Positions 17,655 to 25,216 of a DNA stretch of 64,000 nt are shown one piece after another. Each line of letters begins with the position of its first letter. Within the stretch, counting starts at the first letter, position 1. The notes under the pieces were generated by a model. That model was not told the origin of the DNA. It saw nothing but the letters and a program-made list of their open reading frames with translations, and ran no database searches. Both the position numbers and the translations under genes were made by a program. This stretch comes from Streptomyces peucetius (GTDB lineage: Bacteria > Actinomycetota > Actinomycetes > Streptomycetales > Streptomycetaceae): positions 5,518,001 to 5,582,000 of the forward strand of contig NZ_CP107567.1 of assembly GCF_025854275.1 (NCBI RefSeq), written 5' to 3'.

Positions 17655-17993
17655 CTACGCCATGCTGTCGCCGTCGCCCTGACCGCCGATAACGTCAACG
17701 TCCTCGCCAGCGGGTACGTGAACTCGGGCACCCCGACTGACGGCGATGCGGTGCACGCTGGTCAATGCCTCGGTGAGCTGAACCGCCAGCAGATGCAGTT
17801 CTCCCGGTGTCCAGGAGCGCCCTTCAAGGACCTCCTGCGCCTCTTCGATGAGGTCGTCGGCCAGGCCGAGTTGCGTGGCCTCGATGTTGTCGGCGAGGCG
17901 TGACAGGAATCCGGTCCCATCCCCGGCGAGGTAGCACGGCTTGCCCTCCCCACCCGTCCATGGCAGCAGCCGCAGGTCATCGGCCAGGCTCAT
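17655..17993 (-). CDS. Hypothetical 112-aa protein near the XRE regulator
   Basis: This small soluble protein (MSLADDLRLLPWTGGEGKPC...) has a conserved-looking N-terminus and a central helical stretch (IEATQLGLADDLIEEAQEVL). There is no signal peptide or recognised domain. Similar small genes often sit next to XRE-type regulators in Streptomyces elements. It reads in the same direction as the XRE gene at 18239 but is separated from it by a hairpin. The start at 17993 is the only reasonable ATG. Function unknown. Confidence 0.65.
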   Translation of the reverse strand: MSLADDLRLLPWTGGEGKPCYLAGDGTGFLSRLADNIEATQLGLADDLIEEAQEVLEGRSWTPGELHLLAVQLTEALTSVHRIAVSRGARVHVPAGEDVDVIGGQGDGDSMA

Positions 17994-18123
17994 ACGGCCG
18001 CCCCCGTTCCGCGTGCGATGTTGCGACGGAGGCCCCTGGTGAGCCAGGTCAAAGGCAATAGTGGCTCGAAGGTGTGGGCGATACAGTGCGGCATGTCGAC
18101 GCTCCTACAAGGCGTTGGCCACG

Positions 18124-18153
18124 CCCCCGGACCGTCCACAACGGTCGCGGGGG
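18124..18153 (-). terminator. Hairpin downstream of the XRE gene
   Basis: A stem of CCCCC-G-GACCGT against ACGGTC-GC-GGGGG with a 5-nt loop lies 86 bp beyond the XRE stop. It probably ends that leftward transcript. Confidence 0.55.
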
Positions 18154-18238
18154 TCTTCTGACCCTTGCATCGTGGCGACAGCCGAAGGCCGGAACTATCA
18201 GACATCGCTGATAGCACCGGCCATTGATTGACGCTATG

Positions 18239-19423
18239 TCACATTCCGAGCCACGAGCCGTAGCTGTTGAAGCTGTCCGGCATCCTGCGTCTCGCTGATT
18301 CCAGCCCGGCATACGTCTCGCGCGCCGTGGGGTGATACCGCGTCTGCTGAGGCGCGAGCTTGCGTGCTGCCAACAGGCTCTTGAACGCCGAGTCGGTCCG
18401 GCCGGTCCACATCTGCGCCCGGGCCACCTCAACCTGGTGATGCGCGACCCGGGACGGCGGCCACCCATCTGGGATTGCGGTGTCCTCGGCAGCCTGCACG
18501 GCTTCGGGGTACAGGTCGAGTTCCGCCAGCACGCTCACTCGGTGCACGCTGACATTGGTCGGTCCGAACGACAGCCAGTGGACCTTCTCCGCCGGTCCGG
18601 TCCGCTCGGCAATGCGCTGCGCCTCGCCGAGATGTGCCTCGGCCGCCTCCCGGTTCTTCTCCCGGCCCGCAAGCACAGCCGCACCCAAGTGCATCTGCCC
18701 GGTGACGACATCGAGGACGCGCCCGGCCTCGGCCTGCTCCAGCGCGGCCATTCCCAAAGTGACCAGCCGCTTGCCCGTGCGGTAATCGCTCGCCCGCAGA
18801 TACGCCAGCGCCCGCAGGTACTGACGCATGCCACCCAGCACCGGGTCTGAGGCGCGCTGCGCGGCCCAGTCCATCCGATCCAGTGCCACCGCGCACAGGT
18901 CGGGGAACCCGAGCTTCGTCGTCACGTCGTACGCCGTGCGGTATGTATTGGCGAGCAAGCGCCAGTGTCGGTCAGTCAGGGCCGTGTGCGCCATCGTGGT
19001 GGCCTCGTGGATCAGGCCAGGGAGGTCTGCGGCGACCTGCTTGATGTTCGTCGCGCGGACCAGCGCGCACAGTGTCTCGGCGTGTTCCTCCAGTTCCTGC
19101 ACAGGGCGCGGATTCACGTCCGGGTCGGGGCCGAGATCGTAGATGTTCAGAGCCTCGCGGATCGGGTTGATCAGCCCGTCCAATTGATCCTGGCGCAGCT
19201 CCGTCAGGTAGGGCTGCCCGGTCAGCTCGGTCACCGGGACTGAGAGAGCGCGGGCCAACGCGCCGATCACGGAAGGGCTCGCGGGCAAGGCGCCCTGCTC
19301 CACCTTGGTCAGCGTGCTGTACGAGACATGGGAGAGATCGGCCAGCTCACGTTGCGTCAATCGGCGAACTTTGCGCGTGTGCGCGATGCGTGCGCCCGTG
19401 TGCTCGGCAGTGTGCGGGGGCAT
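18239..19423 (-). CDS. XRE-family transcriptional regulator with long helical repeat domain
   Basis: This 394-aa protein has an N-terminal Cro/CI helix-turn-helix at residues 10-65 (GARIAHTRKVRRLTQRELAD, SYSTLTKVEQG, SPSVIGALARAL). The rest is alpha-helical and TPR-like (RQYLRALAYLRASDYRTGKR, AEAHLGEAQRIAERTG), a layout used for ligand- or peptide-sensing regulators in actinobacteria. GGAG lies 6 nt before ATG 19423, and an 8-bp dyad just upstream is a likely operator. As the last gene of the AICE it may control element maintenance or excision. No cognate signal can be named. Confidence 0.85.
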   Translation of the reverse strand: MPPHTAEHTGARIAHTRKVRRLTQRELADLSHVSYSTLTKVEQGALPASPSVIGALARALSVPVTELTGQPYLTELRQDQLDGLINPIREALNIYDLGPDPDVNPRPVQELEEHAETLCALVRATNIKQVAADLPGLIHEATTMAHTALTDRHWRLLANTYRTAYDVTTKLGFPDLCAVALDRMDWAAQRASDPVLGGMRQYLRALAYLRASDYRTGKRLVTLGMAALEQAEAGRVLDVVTGQMHLGAAVLAGREKNREAAEAHLGEAQRIAERTGPAEKVHWLSFGPTNVSVHRVSVLAELDLYPEAVQAAEDTAIPDGWPPSRVAHHQVEVARAQMWTGRTDSAFKSLLAARKLAPQQTRYHPTARETYAGLESARRRMPDSFNSYGSWLGM

Positions 19424-19431
19424 ACTGGTCT

Positions 19432-19456
19432 CCGTTCTGCTTCGACACCAGAACGG
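19432..19456. promoter_or_regulatory. Candidate operator upstream of the XRE gene
   Basis: A perfect 8-bp inverted repeat (CCGTTCTG, 9-nt spacer, CAGAACGG) begins 9 nt upstream of the XRE start codon and overlaps its ribosome-binding site. Its position suits autorepression. Confidence 0.5.
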
Positions 19457-20066
19457 TACCCCTGGCCAGTTACGGGGGAACGGCGATTGGCCCCCACCAT
19501 CGGGCGGGGGTCATCGCGCAGCCGACCACCACCTGACCTTGCACCGTCGAGCAGGGGCACCAGGCCACCACGCCAGCGTGCAACCCCAGCCAACGGCCAC
19601 GGCGTACCGCCGAAGCAGGATGCGTCCAAACTTTCTATACGTCTTCAAGGCGACCCGCTGGCGCGGGTCGCGCGCGGCACGGCCGCCCACCCGGCCCGCT
19701 CTCGGCTCCGCCACCGCGGGCCGGCCAGCGACCAGGCCGCGCAAAGACAGCGCAGCGGATGACCAGAAGCGCGAAGAAGCCCGGGCGTTCCAGCACGGCG
19801 AGGGCCAGGCCGACGGCGAGGCAGCGGCAGGGCCTTGGCCGGTGCGCAGCTCGCGGGCGGGGGCGGCCGGCTCCGTGGGCTTTACCCACCTGTTCGGGCC
19901 GGGGCCCGCGTCGGGCAAGGCCAGGGGGCCACTCGTTCAAATTCCGGGCAGGATCAAAGCCTGCCCGAGTTGCCGGCCAGCGTACGGCCCCCTGACCATG
20001 CCCGACCCCAACCCGAACAGGACACCGGCCAAAGCCCACTCCACCGCCCTCACGCACGTAGCCGTC
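19457..20066. other. Element-end region with one hairpin; no gene recognised
   Basis: Several open frames exist on both strands but none shows a domain, ribosome site or convincing composition. One perfect 8-bp hairpin (CGGGCAGG/CCTGCCCG, 19945-19967) is visible. The region probably contains the right end of the AICE; no att core or tRNA gene could be identified. Confidence 0.4.
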
Positions 20067-20088
20067 TGACGGCAACGCCGACGGCAAC
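20067..20088. repeat. Second pair of TGACGGCAAC boxes (candidate right attP arm)
   Basis: TGACGGCAAC at 20067-20076 and CGACGGCAAC at 20079-20088 keep the 12-bp period of the pair beside int (45-66), but no integrase gene adjoins them. This is what the opposite arm of the integrated element would look like. It could alternatively be a relic of another integrase gene end. Confidence 0.45.
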
Positions 20089-20173
20089 AGCGGCGCACAA
20101 CACGACACTTCCACGCACACCCACGGACTGGCCGAATTCCGCTGACCTGCGAAAACGCAGATGACAGCACCTC

Positions 20174-20566
20174 AGCACGCACACGTACTATGTGCTGGCA
20201 GGGGCCACGCCGGTCCTTGTTCACAACAGCAACTGTTCTCCATTCGCCGACGGAGATATCTGGGACGGTTCATTCGACGTTGGAGGGCAGACGGTTGAGG
20301 CCATGGCGACCGTCAGAGCGGCCGGAGACACCGTGCATCTGGACGGATTGATGGTCTTCCCGAAGGGGACTCAGGGGCTGAGTCGCGCCCCGATTGGGCC
20401 AGATGCAATCCGGCAGATGAAGAGCTCCATCGCCGAGCAGGCGAGATCCCAGGGGTATAGCACCGTCGTACTGAACTATGAGCGGCATATCCCGAAACCG
20501 GACGGCAGCATCTACAAGCGCCCAGGGTCGATGACCTTGGACGTCGCAAAGATTCTAGGAGATTAG
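20174..20566 (+). pseudogene. Orphan polymorphic-toxin C-terminal tip (pre-toxin VHN motif plus toxin domain)
   Basis: The frame from 20174 reads STHTYYVLAGATPVLVHNSN, the conserved junction that precedes C-terminal toxin domains in Rhs/YD-repeat and intein-linked polymorphic toxins. About 108 residues of toxin domain follow (SPFADGDIWDGSFDVGGQTV ... SMTLDVAKILGD). There is an in-frame stop at 20162-20164 and no YD-repeat body upstream, so this is a displaced cassette, not a whole gene. GTG 20192 could start a short product. I do not recognise the toxin family. The small gene 4 nt downstream is its likely immunity partner. Confidence 0.8.
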
Positions 20567-20569
20567 AGA

Positions 20570-20809
20570 ATGGATCGGTCTCGACTGGACGGGTTGGCAT
20601 TGAGTATCACGGGCCGAGGTCAAGTGGAGCGGGAGCCGGTATTCCGGGAACTGCGGGAACTGGGCCTGTCGCCGATCGAAGCAATCTACGTAGCTTCTCG
20701 TGTGCTTGGCCTGTCTTTGCCCGAGGCGAAGACCGCGATCTATGCGAGCACCGCCTGGCGTGATCAGCAAGAGGATTGGCAGCGGCTTCAGTCTGGCCTT
20801 GAGGAGTGA
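20570..20809 (+). CDS. Candidate immunity protein of the orphan toxin tip
   Basis: This 79-aa acidic, helical protein starts at ATG 20570, four bases after the toxin-tip stop, with GGAG 8 nt upstream. The sequence (VEREPVFRELRELGLSPIEA, VLGLSLPEAKTAIYAS) shows no membrane span and resembles small immunity proteins in size and position. It keeps an open frame although the toxin shell is gone. It may therefore serve as an orphan immunity gene against related toxins from neighbours. Function is inferred from linkage. Confidence 0.7.
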   Translation: MDRSRLDGLALSITGRGQVEREPVFRELRELGLSPIEAIYVASRVLGLSLPEAKTAIYASTAWRDQQEDWQRLQSGLEE

Positions 20810-20843
20810 AGACGCTCGCCAATCTAAAATCGCGGTAGCAAAT

Positions 20844-20880
20844 CTGAAGCCCCGCCAGGCCTCTCCTGGCGGGGCTTCAG
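20844..20880. terminator. Perfect hairpin terminator between immunity gene and int remnant
   Basis: A perfect 16-bp stem (20844-20859 with 20865-20880) with a 5-nt loop serves both the rightward immunity gene and the leftward int remnant. It closely resembles the hairpin at 2-38 next to the first integrase. Confidence 0.8.
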
Positions 20881-20887
20881 CGTGCTC

Positions 20888-20910
20888 TGACGGCAGTAGT
20901 TGACGGCAAC
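20888..20910. repeat. Third pair of TGACGGCA boxes beside int remnant
   Basis: TGACGGCAGT at 20888 and TGACGGCAAC at 20901 adjoin the stop codon of the decayed second integrase, exactly as at the first integrase. The shared GACGGCAACGTCAGCGGACG context shows that the two integrase ends are homologous. Confidence 0.5.
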
Positions 20911-20911
20911 G

Positions 20912-21324
20912 TCAGCGGACGGGGACTGCGCAGCGCGGTGGGTCGTCGCCGTCGTCGGGCTGGCCGGCGGCCTCGGCGGGGTTCCGGAGGGCGTGGCCGA
21001 GGAGGTCGATGGCGTCTCGCTGGAGGCGGAGTCGGACGTGGGCGTAGACGGTGGCGGTGACGCCGATGTGGGCGTGGCCGAGGAGTTTCTTGATCACGAC
21101 GAGTTCGACGCCCTGTTCCAGGAGCAGGGTGGCGGTGGAGTGCCTGAGGTCGTGGAAGCGGATGCGGCGGAGGTTGGCCTTGGGAAGGAGCGTGCTGAAG
21201 GTGCGGGTGAGGTTGGTCGGGTCGATCGGTCTGTCCTGCGGAGTGGTGAATACGTGTCCGCTGAGCTGCCATTCGGCGCCTGCACTGTTGCGTTCGTGCT
21301 GCTGCTGTTCACGATGGTGCTTCA
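20912..21324 (-). pseudogene. 3' part of second AICE integrase, split by a mobile element
   Basis: This encodes the catalytic C-terminal third of a tyrosine integrase closely related to the one at 68-1324. It keeps the HxxR box (RFHDLRHSTATLLLEQG) and the nucleophilic Tyr (GVTATVYAHV). The N-terminal two thirds continue at 24101-24995 on the other side of a 2.78-kb insertion. Joining the two gives LHSLKHHREQQQHERN, which aligns with VQSLKSHRERQEKERA of the intact integrase. This confirms a single interrupted gene. Confidence 0.9.
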
Positions 21325-21370
21325 GTGAGCCTCCGCCAACTTGAAGTCGCAGGTCAGCGGTCTGGTGTGA
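21325..21370 (+). repeat. Left 46-bp terminal inverted repeat
   Basis: It begins TGAGCCTCCGCC and ends CTGGTGTGAC, and is perfectly repeated in inverted orientation at 24055-24100. Imperfect homology continues inward, for example CGCTGGTCGTGCGCGGC against CGCTGGTCGTGGGCGGC. Confidence 0.9.
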
Positions 21371-21490
21371 CCGGCTCTCGAAGTGCTCACGCTGGTCGTG
21401 CGCGGCTGTCTGCGGAGTAGATCATCTGACGGAGCCGGACGTTTCGCTGGTTCTGCTCGCTGGGGTCAGGCGGCCATTTACGATCCATGC

Positions 21491-21943
21491 ATGGATCCCG
21501 AGCTACTGGAACGGATCACCGCGCGACGCGCGGAACTGGACCAGCTCGAAGAACGGCTGGCCAAGCAGCTGACGGAGGTACGGGCCGAGCGAGACGAACT
21601 CGCTGTCGCCGAACGGGTCCTTGAGCGGGTGAGCGAACAGATCGCTCATGAGCGCGTCTCGGCCTCGCCGGTGCCCACGCAAGTGGGCGGGCGGGCGGTC
21701 ATGCTGATCCCGCACCGCACCTCCGATGTGGAGGAGAGCCTGCTCCCGCCGGACTACCAGCGCATTCTCGCCGCCGTGCGGCAGGCCGCGGGACCGGTCA
21801 TGGCTCGGCAGGTCGGCGAGCTGCTGGGAGTGGACGTCAGCGTCCGGGCCAAGCTGGAACCGCTGCGCGGGAAGCTGGTCAGACTCGTCGACCGCGGCTG
21901 GCTGCGGAAACTACCCGACGGCCGGTTCGCCCCCCGTCTGTGA
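21491..21943 (+). CDS. Coiled-coil plus winged-helix protein of the mobile element
   Basis: This 150-aa protein has an N-terminal coiled coil at residues 1-60 (RITARRAELDQLEERLAKQL, EVRAERDELAVAERVLERV). A linker with VGGRAVMLIPHR follows. The C-terminal winged-helix-like region (ILAAVRQAAGPVMARQVGEL, LVRLVDRGWLRKLPDGRFAP) probably binds DNA. Similar proteins are common in Streptomyces near transposase genes. An accessory role in binding the element ends, or control of the transposase, is plausible but not shown. ATG 21491 begins right after the left inverted-repeat zone; upstream in-frame starts would read into the repeat. Confidence 0.7.
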   Translation: MDPELLERITARRAELDQLEERLAKQLTEVRAERDELAVAERVLERVSEQIAHERVSASPVPTQVGGRAVMLIPHRTSDVEESLLPPDYQRILAAVRQAAGPVMARQVGELLGVDVSVRAKLEPLRGKLVRLVDRGWLRKLPDGRFAPRL

Positions 21944-21957
21944 CCGGGTGCAGGTGA

Positions 21958-23013
21958 TCACGTACTTCGCTCCATCCGACAGATCGTTGCCAGCGGATGG
22001 GGAGCTGCTCGGCTCTCTTGCTGAAACTCGCGATAGAAGTTGCCCATCACCGCGGCGACCGGTGCGTAACGGACAAGGAGCGACGCGATCGACGAGGGAA
22101 CCCCCTGCGGGGGCATCCCTTGGGCGCACGTATTCACAAACGTCTTGCGTTCTTCCGGTGTGTACCCGTAGAGAGCGACGGCCAGCCAGTTCACCAGGTG
22201 GGTGACGGCGTAGCACTGGTCGTAGGTGCGGTGCTGGTCGAAGAAGTCGGCCTCGTCCTGTGTGCGGTCGAAGCGTGAGGAGACCGCGAGGCCGTAGTCG
22301 GTGAAGAAGAGCCGGTGGCCGTCGGTGAGGATGTTCTCAAAGTGGGCGTCGAAGTGCAGAAGCCCGCGGTCGTTCATGAACGCGATTCCGGCTTTCAGCT
22401 CGTCATCGACCATGGCGCAGGCCCGCTCGGCCGCCTCGTCGCCGGCCCCGATCTGGACGCCCAGCCAGTCGTGCAGGTTCTGCGGGATGTACTCCAGGAA
22501 CAGCACGAGGCTTGCCGTGGACTGCTGGAGAGCTTCGATCCGTCGGCGTACCGCTGGTCCGTCTCCCCAGTATGCGACCGCTCGGTCCACATCGGCCAGT
22601 TCCTCGGGAAGCGGCTGGCCAGAGTCTGGTATCACCCGCCAGTGGTACATCAAGGGAAAGCCCTCGTGGTCTCCGGCGATCACCCAGTTCGTCGTCATGG
22701 TGTGCGCGGCCAGCTCCCGCCAGGCCCCGAACCCCGGGGCGCCGATGGTACCGATGCCGTAGTGACAGAAGGCCGGGAGGCCGAACAGATTCGCGGTGGA
22801 GTGAACATGCTCCGGCCGTCGCTCCAGAGCGGTCAGCCGTACCTGCTTGACGAAGACCTGGATTCCCTCGACCTCCAGCAGGACCGTCTTCCCGCCGATG
22901 CCCGACCCCAGCGGTGCGCCGGCGTCCACGAACTCGCGCAGACTGCGGTCATTGCGCAGCGCCAACGATGTGGAAACGGCGCCGTGTGCGGCCAGACGAG
23001 CACCGCGCGACAT
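21958..23013 (-). CDS. Protein-kinase-like protein carried by the mobile element
   Basis: This 351-aa soluble protein shows a degenerate kinase/phosphotransferase fold. A putative nucleotide-binding strand and lysine lie in KTVLLEVEGIQVFVKQVRL. A catalytic-loop variant LLHFDAHFENIL replaces HRD..N, and DYG (LFFTDYGLAVS) replaces the metal-binding DFG. The Asp and Asn needed for catalysis are present. The substrate is unknown; roles in stress, phage defence or antibiotic inactivation are all conceivable. ATG 23013 is preferred because AAGGG lies 7 nt upstream; the GTG at 23028 is the alternative. It is transcribed opposite to its two neighbours and the stop is only 14 bp from the 21491 gene end. 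Confidence 0.75.
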   Translation of the reverse strand: MSRGARLAAHGAVSTSLALRNDRSLREFVDAGAPLGSGIGGKTVLLEVEGIQVFVKQVRLTALERRPEHVHSTANLFGLPAFCHYGIGTIGAPGFGAWRELAAHTMTTNWVIAGDHEGFPLMYHWRVIPDSGQPLPEELADVDRAVAYWGDGPAVRRRIEALQQSTASLVLFLEYIPQNLHDWLGVQIGAGDEAAERACAMVDDELKAGIAFMNDRGLLHFDAHFENILTDGHRLFFTDYGLAVSSRFDRTQDEADFFDQHRTYDQCYAVTHLVNWLAVALYGYTPEERKTFVNTCAQGMPPQGVPSSIASLLVRYAPVAAVMGNFYREFQQESRAAPHPLATICRMERST

Positions 23014-23163
23014 ATCAGGGCCCTTCACTCACGCTTCCAATCGTGCCCCGCTCTTGTTCAACGGCTTCAGCAGACACCGGGACGCGGCCAAAGGCCACTC
23101 TCCCACGTCGGGGCCGGCGAGACGTGGCGTAACTGAGGGCCCTCCGGATGCCGTTGAGGCTGT

Positions 23164-23997
23164 GTGACGAAAACCGAAGAGCCTGCCGACAAATCCTGCG
23201 CACTCACTTACCAGTGCCGTTTACCGCTGTCCACGCGCACCGTCAGTTACCTCGCCGGGCTACTGCGACGACATCTGAAGGTGATCCGGTCCAGGTGGCG
23301 GATCCTGCCGCTCGGAAGGATCGCGGTGATCGTCTTGGCCGTGCTGCGGCACGACCAGCGCTTGGCCGACATGGCCGGCGGCAACAACGTGTCCGAGTCC
23401 ACCGTCCGCCGCTGGCGCGACGAACTGATCACCCTGCTCGCCGCGCAGGCCCCACGACTGGACCGCGCCCTGAAGAAGGTCGTCAAATGGGGCGGGGAGG
23501 TTGTCCTGATCGACGGCACCCTCATCCGCACCCAGCGTCGCACCGGCAAGGCAGACCGGCGGAACTACTCCGGCAAACACCGTAACCACGGCCTGCACTT
23601 CCTCGCCCTGACCGACGAGGGAGGCCGCCTGATCTGGATATCCGCCGCCCGCCCCGGCCGCACTCACGACATCGCCGCCGCCCGCCACGACCACGTCGTG
23701 GCCCACCTGCGAGCCGTCGGCCTCGGTGCCCTCGCGGACCTCGGATTCCGCGGACTGGACAACGACGTGCTCGACCCTGTGATCGTCACCGGCTTCATGG
23801 CCAGCCGCACCCACAAGCTCACTCCCGGCCAGAAGGACGCCAATCAGGTCCTCGCCACGGGACGCACACCGGTCGAACACGGATTCGCTCACCTCAAGAA
23901 CTGGCGGGTGCTCACCAAACTCCGTACCGATCCTGCCCGTGCCACCCACCTCCTGAGGGCGCTGCTCGTGTTGACGAACCTCGAAGTCAACCGCTGA
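23164..23997 (+). CDS. DDE transposase (DDE_Tnp_4 type, IS5-like)
   Basis: This 277-aa transposase has an N-terminal helix-turn-helix (LADMAGGNNVSESTVRRWRD). The RNase-H-like core contains Asp in VVLIDGTLIRTQR, a central Asp in LADLGFRGLDND and Glu in VEHGFAHLKNW. Those are the expected DDE spacings for this family. It lies at the right end of the element, and its stop codon abuts the inverted-repeat zone, a usual arrangement. GTG 23164 is used as the start. No frameshift is seen, so it may be functional. Confidence 0.9.
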   Translation: MTKTEEPADKSCALTYQCRLPLSTRTVSYLAGLLRRHLKVIRSRWRILPLGRIAVIVLAVLRHDQRLADMAGGNNVSESTVRRWRDELITLLAAQAPRLDRALKKVVKWGGEVVLIDGTLIRTQRRTGKADRRNYSGKHRNHGLHFLALTDEGGRLIWISAARPGRTHDIAAARHDHVVAHLRAVGLGALADLGFRGLDNDVLDPVIVTGFMASRTHKLTPGQKDANQVLATGRTPVEHGFAHLKNWRVLTKLRTDPARATHLLRALLVLTNLEVNR

Positions 23998-24054
23998 CAG
24001 ACGATCTACGCCGCGGACTGCCGCCCACGACCAGCGGGAGTATGCCGAGGACCA

Positions 24055-24100
24055 GTCACACCAGACCGCTGACCTGCGACTTCAAGTTGGCGGAGGCTCA
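24055..24100 (-). repeat. Right 46-bp terminal inverted repeat
   Basis: Exact reverse complement of 21325-21370. It lies 58 bp beyond the transposase stop codon and marks the right end of the element inside the int gene. Confidence 0.9.
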
Positions 24101-24995
24101 GTGAGTGCAGGCAGCGAGCGGGGAGAGCAATGCGGCGTTCCGAGGCCCGGGTCTTGGTGGGCAATGTGGTGAGTCCACCCGAGCTGGTGCGCTGCAGAGT
24201 TCGGCGGATAGCAGCGGTACCGGCGTTGAGGTCGAGGTCTTCTCAGCGGAGGCCGAGGAGTTCGCCCTTGCGGAGTCCGGTGTGGAGGGCGAGTTCGAAC
24301 AGGGTGTGCAGCCGGTGTCCGCGCGCGGCGGTGAGGAGCTGGCGGGCTTCGTCGGCGGTGAGGGGTTCGAAGCGTCGGGGTCGGGGTGTGCCGATGCGGA
24401 CGTTGCGGGCGACGTTGCGCGGGATCTCCTCCTCGCGCACCGCGTGTTCGAGGGCGGACTTGAGTACGGAGTGAATGTAGGTCAGCGTTAGCGGGGAGAG
24501 TCGCTTGGAGCAGCACGACCCGAGGGCGCAGCAACGGGGCTCATCACGGCCAGTATCGATGCCGCGTGCGCAGCACTGGCAGGTGGTGCGGAGCTGGTTG
24601 AGCCACGTACGGACGTCCTTGGCGGTGAGCTTGGTGAGCTTCTTCTTGCCGAGACCGGGGATGAGGTAGCGGTCGACGCAGGCGGTGTACCGGGTGTGGG
24701 TGGTCTCGCGGAGGTGGTGGACGGCGACGGTCTCCAGCCAGTACGTCAGGTACGCGGCCAGGCTGCCCTGCGCGGACGGGATGGGGACGCCGCGGTTGCT
24801 GGCGGCGATTTTCTCGGTCAGTTTGGCGAGCGCTTCCTTGCGGGTGGTGCCGTAGACGCGGACGCGCTTGCGGATGTTGCCAGGGGCGAGGACGTATCCG
24901 GCGGCCTCCCAACGGCTGTCCTTGCGCTGGTAGACGGTTCCGTCGCCATTGGCGCGGCTGCGGCGGGAGGTGGGGGTGTCGCGGGGCGTGGTCAT
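24101..24995 (-). pseudogene. 5' part of second AICE integrase, with internal stop
   Basis: This encodes the N-terminal region of an integrase very similar to 68-1324 (GTVYQRKDSRWEAAGYVLAP against GTIYQRKDGRWEAAGYVLAA). It has the same Cys-rich insert (TCQCCARG, PRCCALGSCC). The frame stops at 24243, where the conserved Trp codon of GLHWEDLDL has become TGA. Downstream the frame continues as EDLDLNAGTAAIRR, so this is a single nonsense change. The gene is inactivated twice, by this stop and by the insertion at 24100. The ATG at 24995 overlaps the xis stop. Confidence 0.9.
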
Positions 24996-25216
24996 CAGGC
25001 GGCTTCCTGTTCGAGGCGGGTGCGGATGAAGTCGGTGAGTGCATGGGTGGGGATGCGGCGGGCGCGGCCGAGGGTGATCGAGGAGAGTTGGCCTGAGCGG
25101 AGGAGGTCGTAGACGGCGGAGCGGCCGAGCTGGAGTCGGGCCATGACCTGGGGCACCGTCAGCAACTCCAGCGCCGGGCCCGCAGGGTGGAGGACGGTGG
25201 GCGGGGGTGAGGTCAT
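24995..25216 (-). CDS. xis: Excisionase-type helix-turn-helix protein of second AICE
   Basis: This 73-aa protein with the MerR-like excisionase fold (LLTVPQVMARLQLGRSAVYDLL, RARRIPTHALTDFI) is clearly paralogous to the 61-aa protein at 1321-1506 but has a longer N-terminus. It overlaps the int start at its 3' end and the rep stop at its 5' end, so the rep-xis-int operon order is preserved. The open frame is intact, yet both flanking genes are broken. It is therefore probably a relic. Confidence 0.8.
   Translation of the reverse strand: MTSPPPTVLHPAGPALELLTVPQVMARLQLGRSAVYDLLRSGQLSSITLGRARRIPTHALTDFIRTRLEQEAA

Larger units (their letters stand above)
21325..24100. mobile_element. 2.78-kb transposable element with 46-bp perfect inverted ends and kinase cargo
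   Basis: The ends at 21325-21370 and 24055-24100 are exact inverted copies for 46 bp. Weaker similarity continues inward to about 110 bp. Three genes lie inside: a coiled-coil/winged-helix protein, a kinase-like protein on the opposite strand and a DDE transposase. The target is the second int gene. The flanks share up to 7 bp (TCAGTGA), but because TCA/TGA is itself palindromic the true duplication length is ambiguous. It resembles an IS5-like transposase in a passenger-carrying unit. Confidence 0.85.

Noticed and set aside
19934..19967. tRNA-like GTTCAAATTCC segment near the end of the first AICE
   Set aside because: The surrounding bases do not form T-arm or acceptor stems. The adjacent hairpin pairs with itself instead, so no tRNA or tRNA fragment could be supported.
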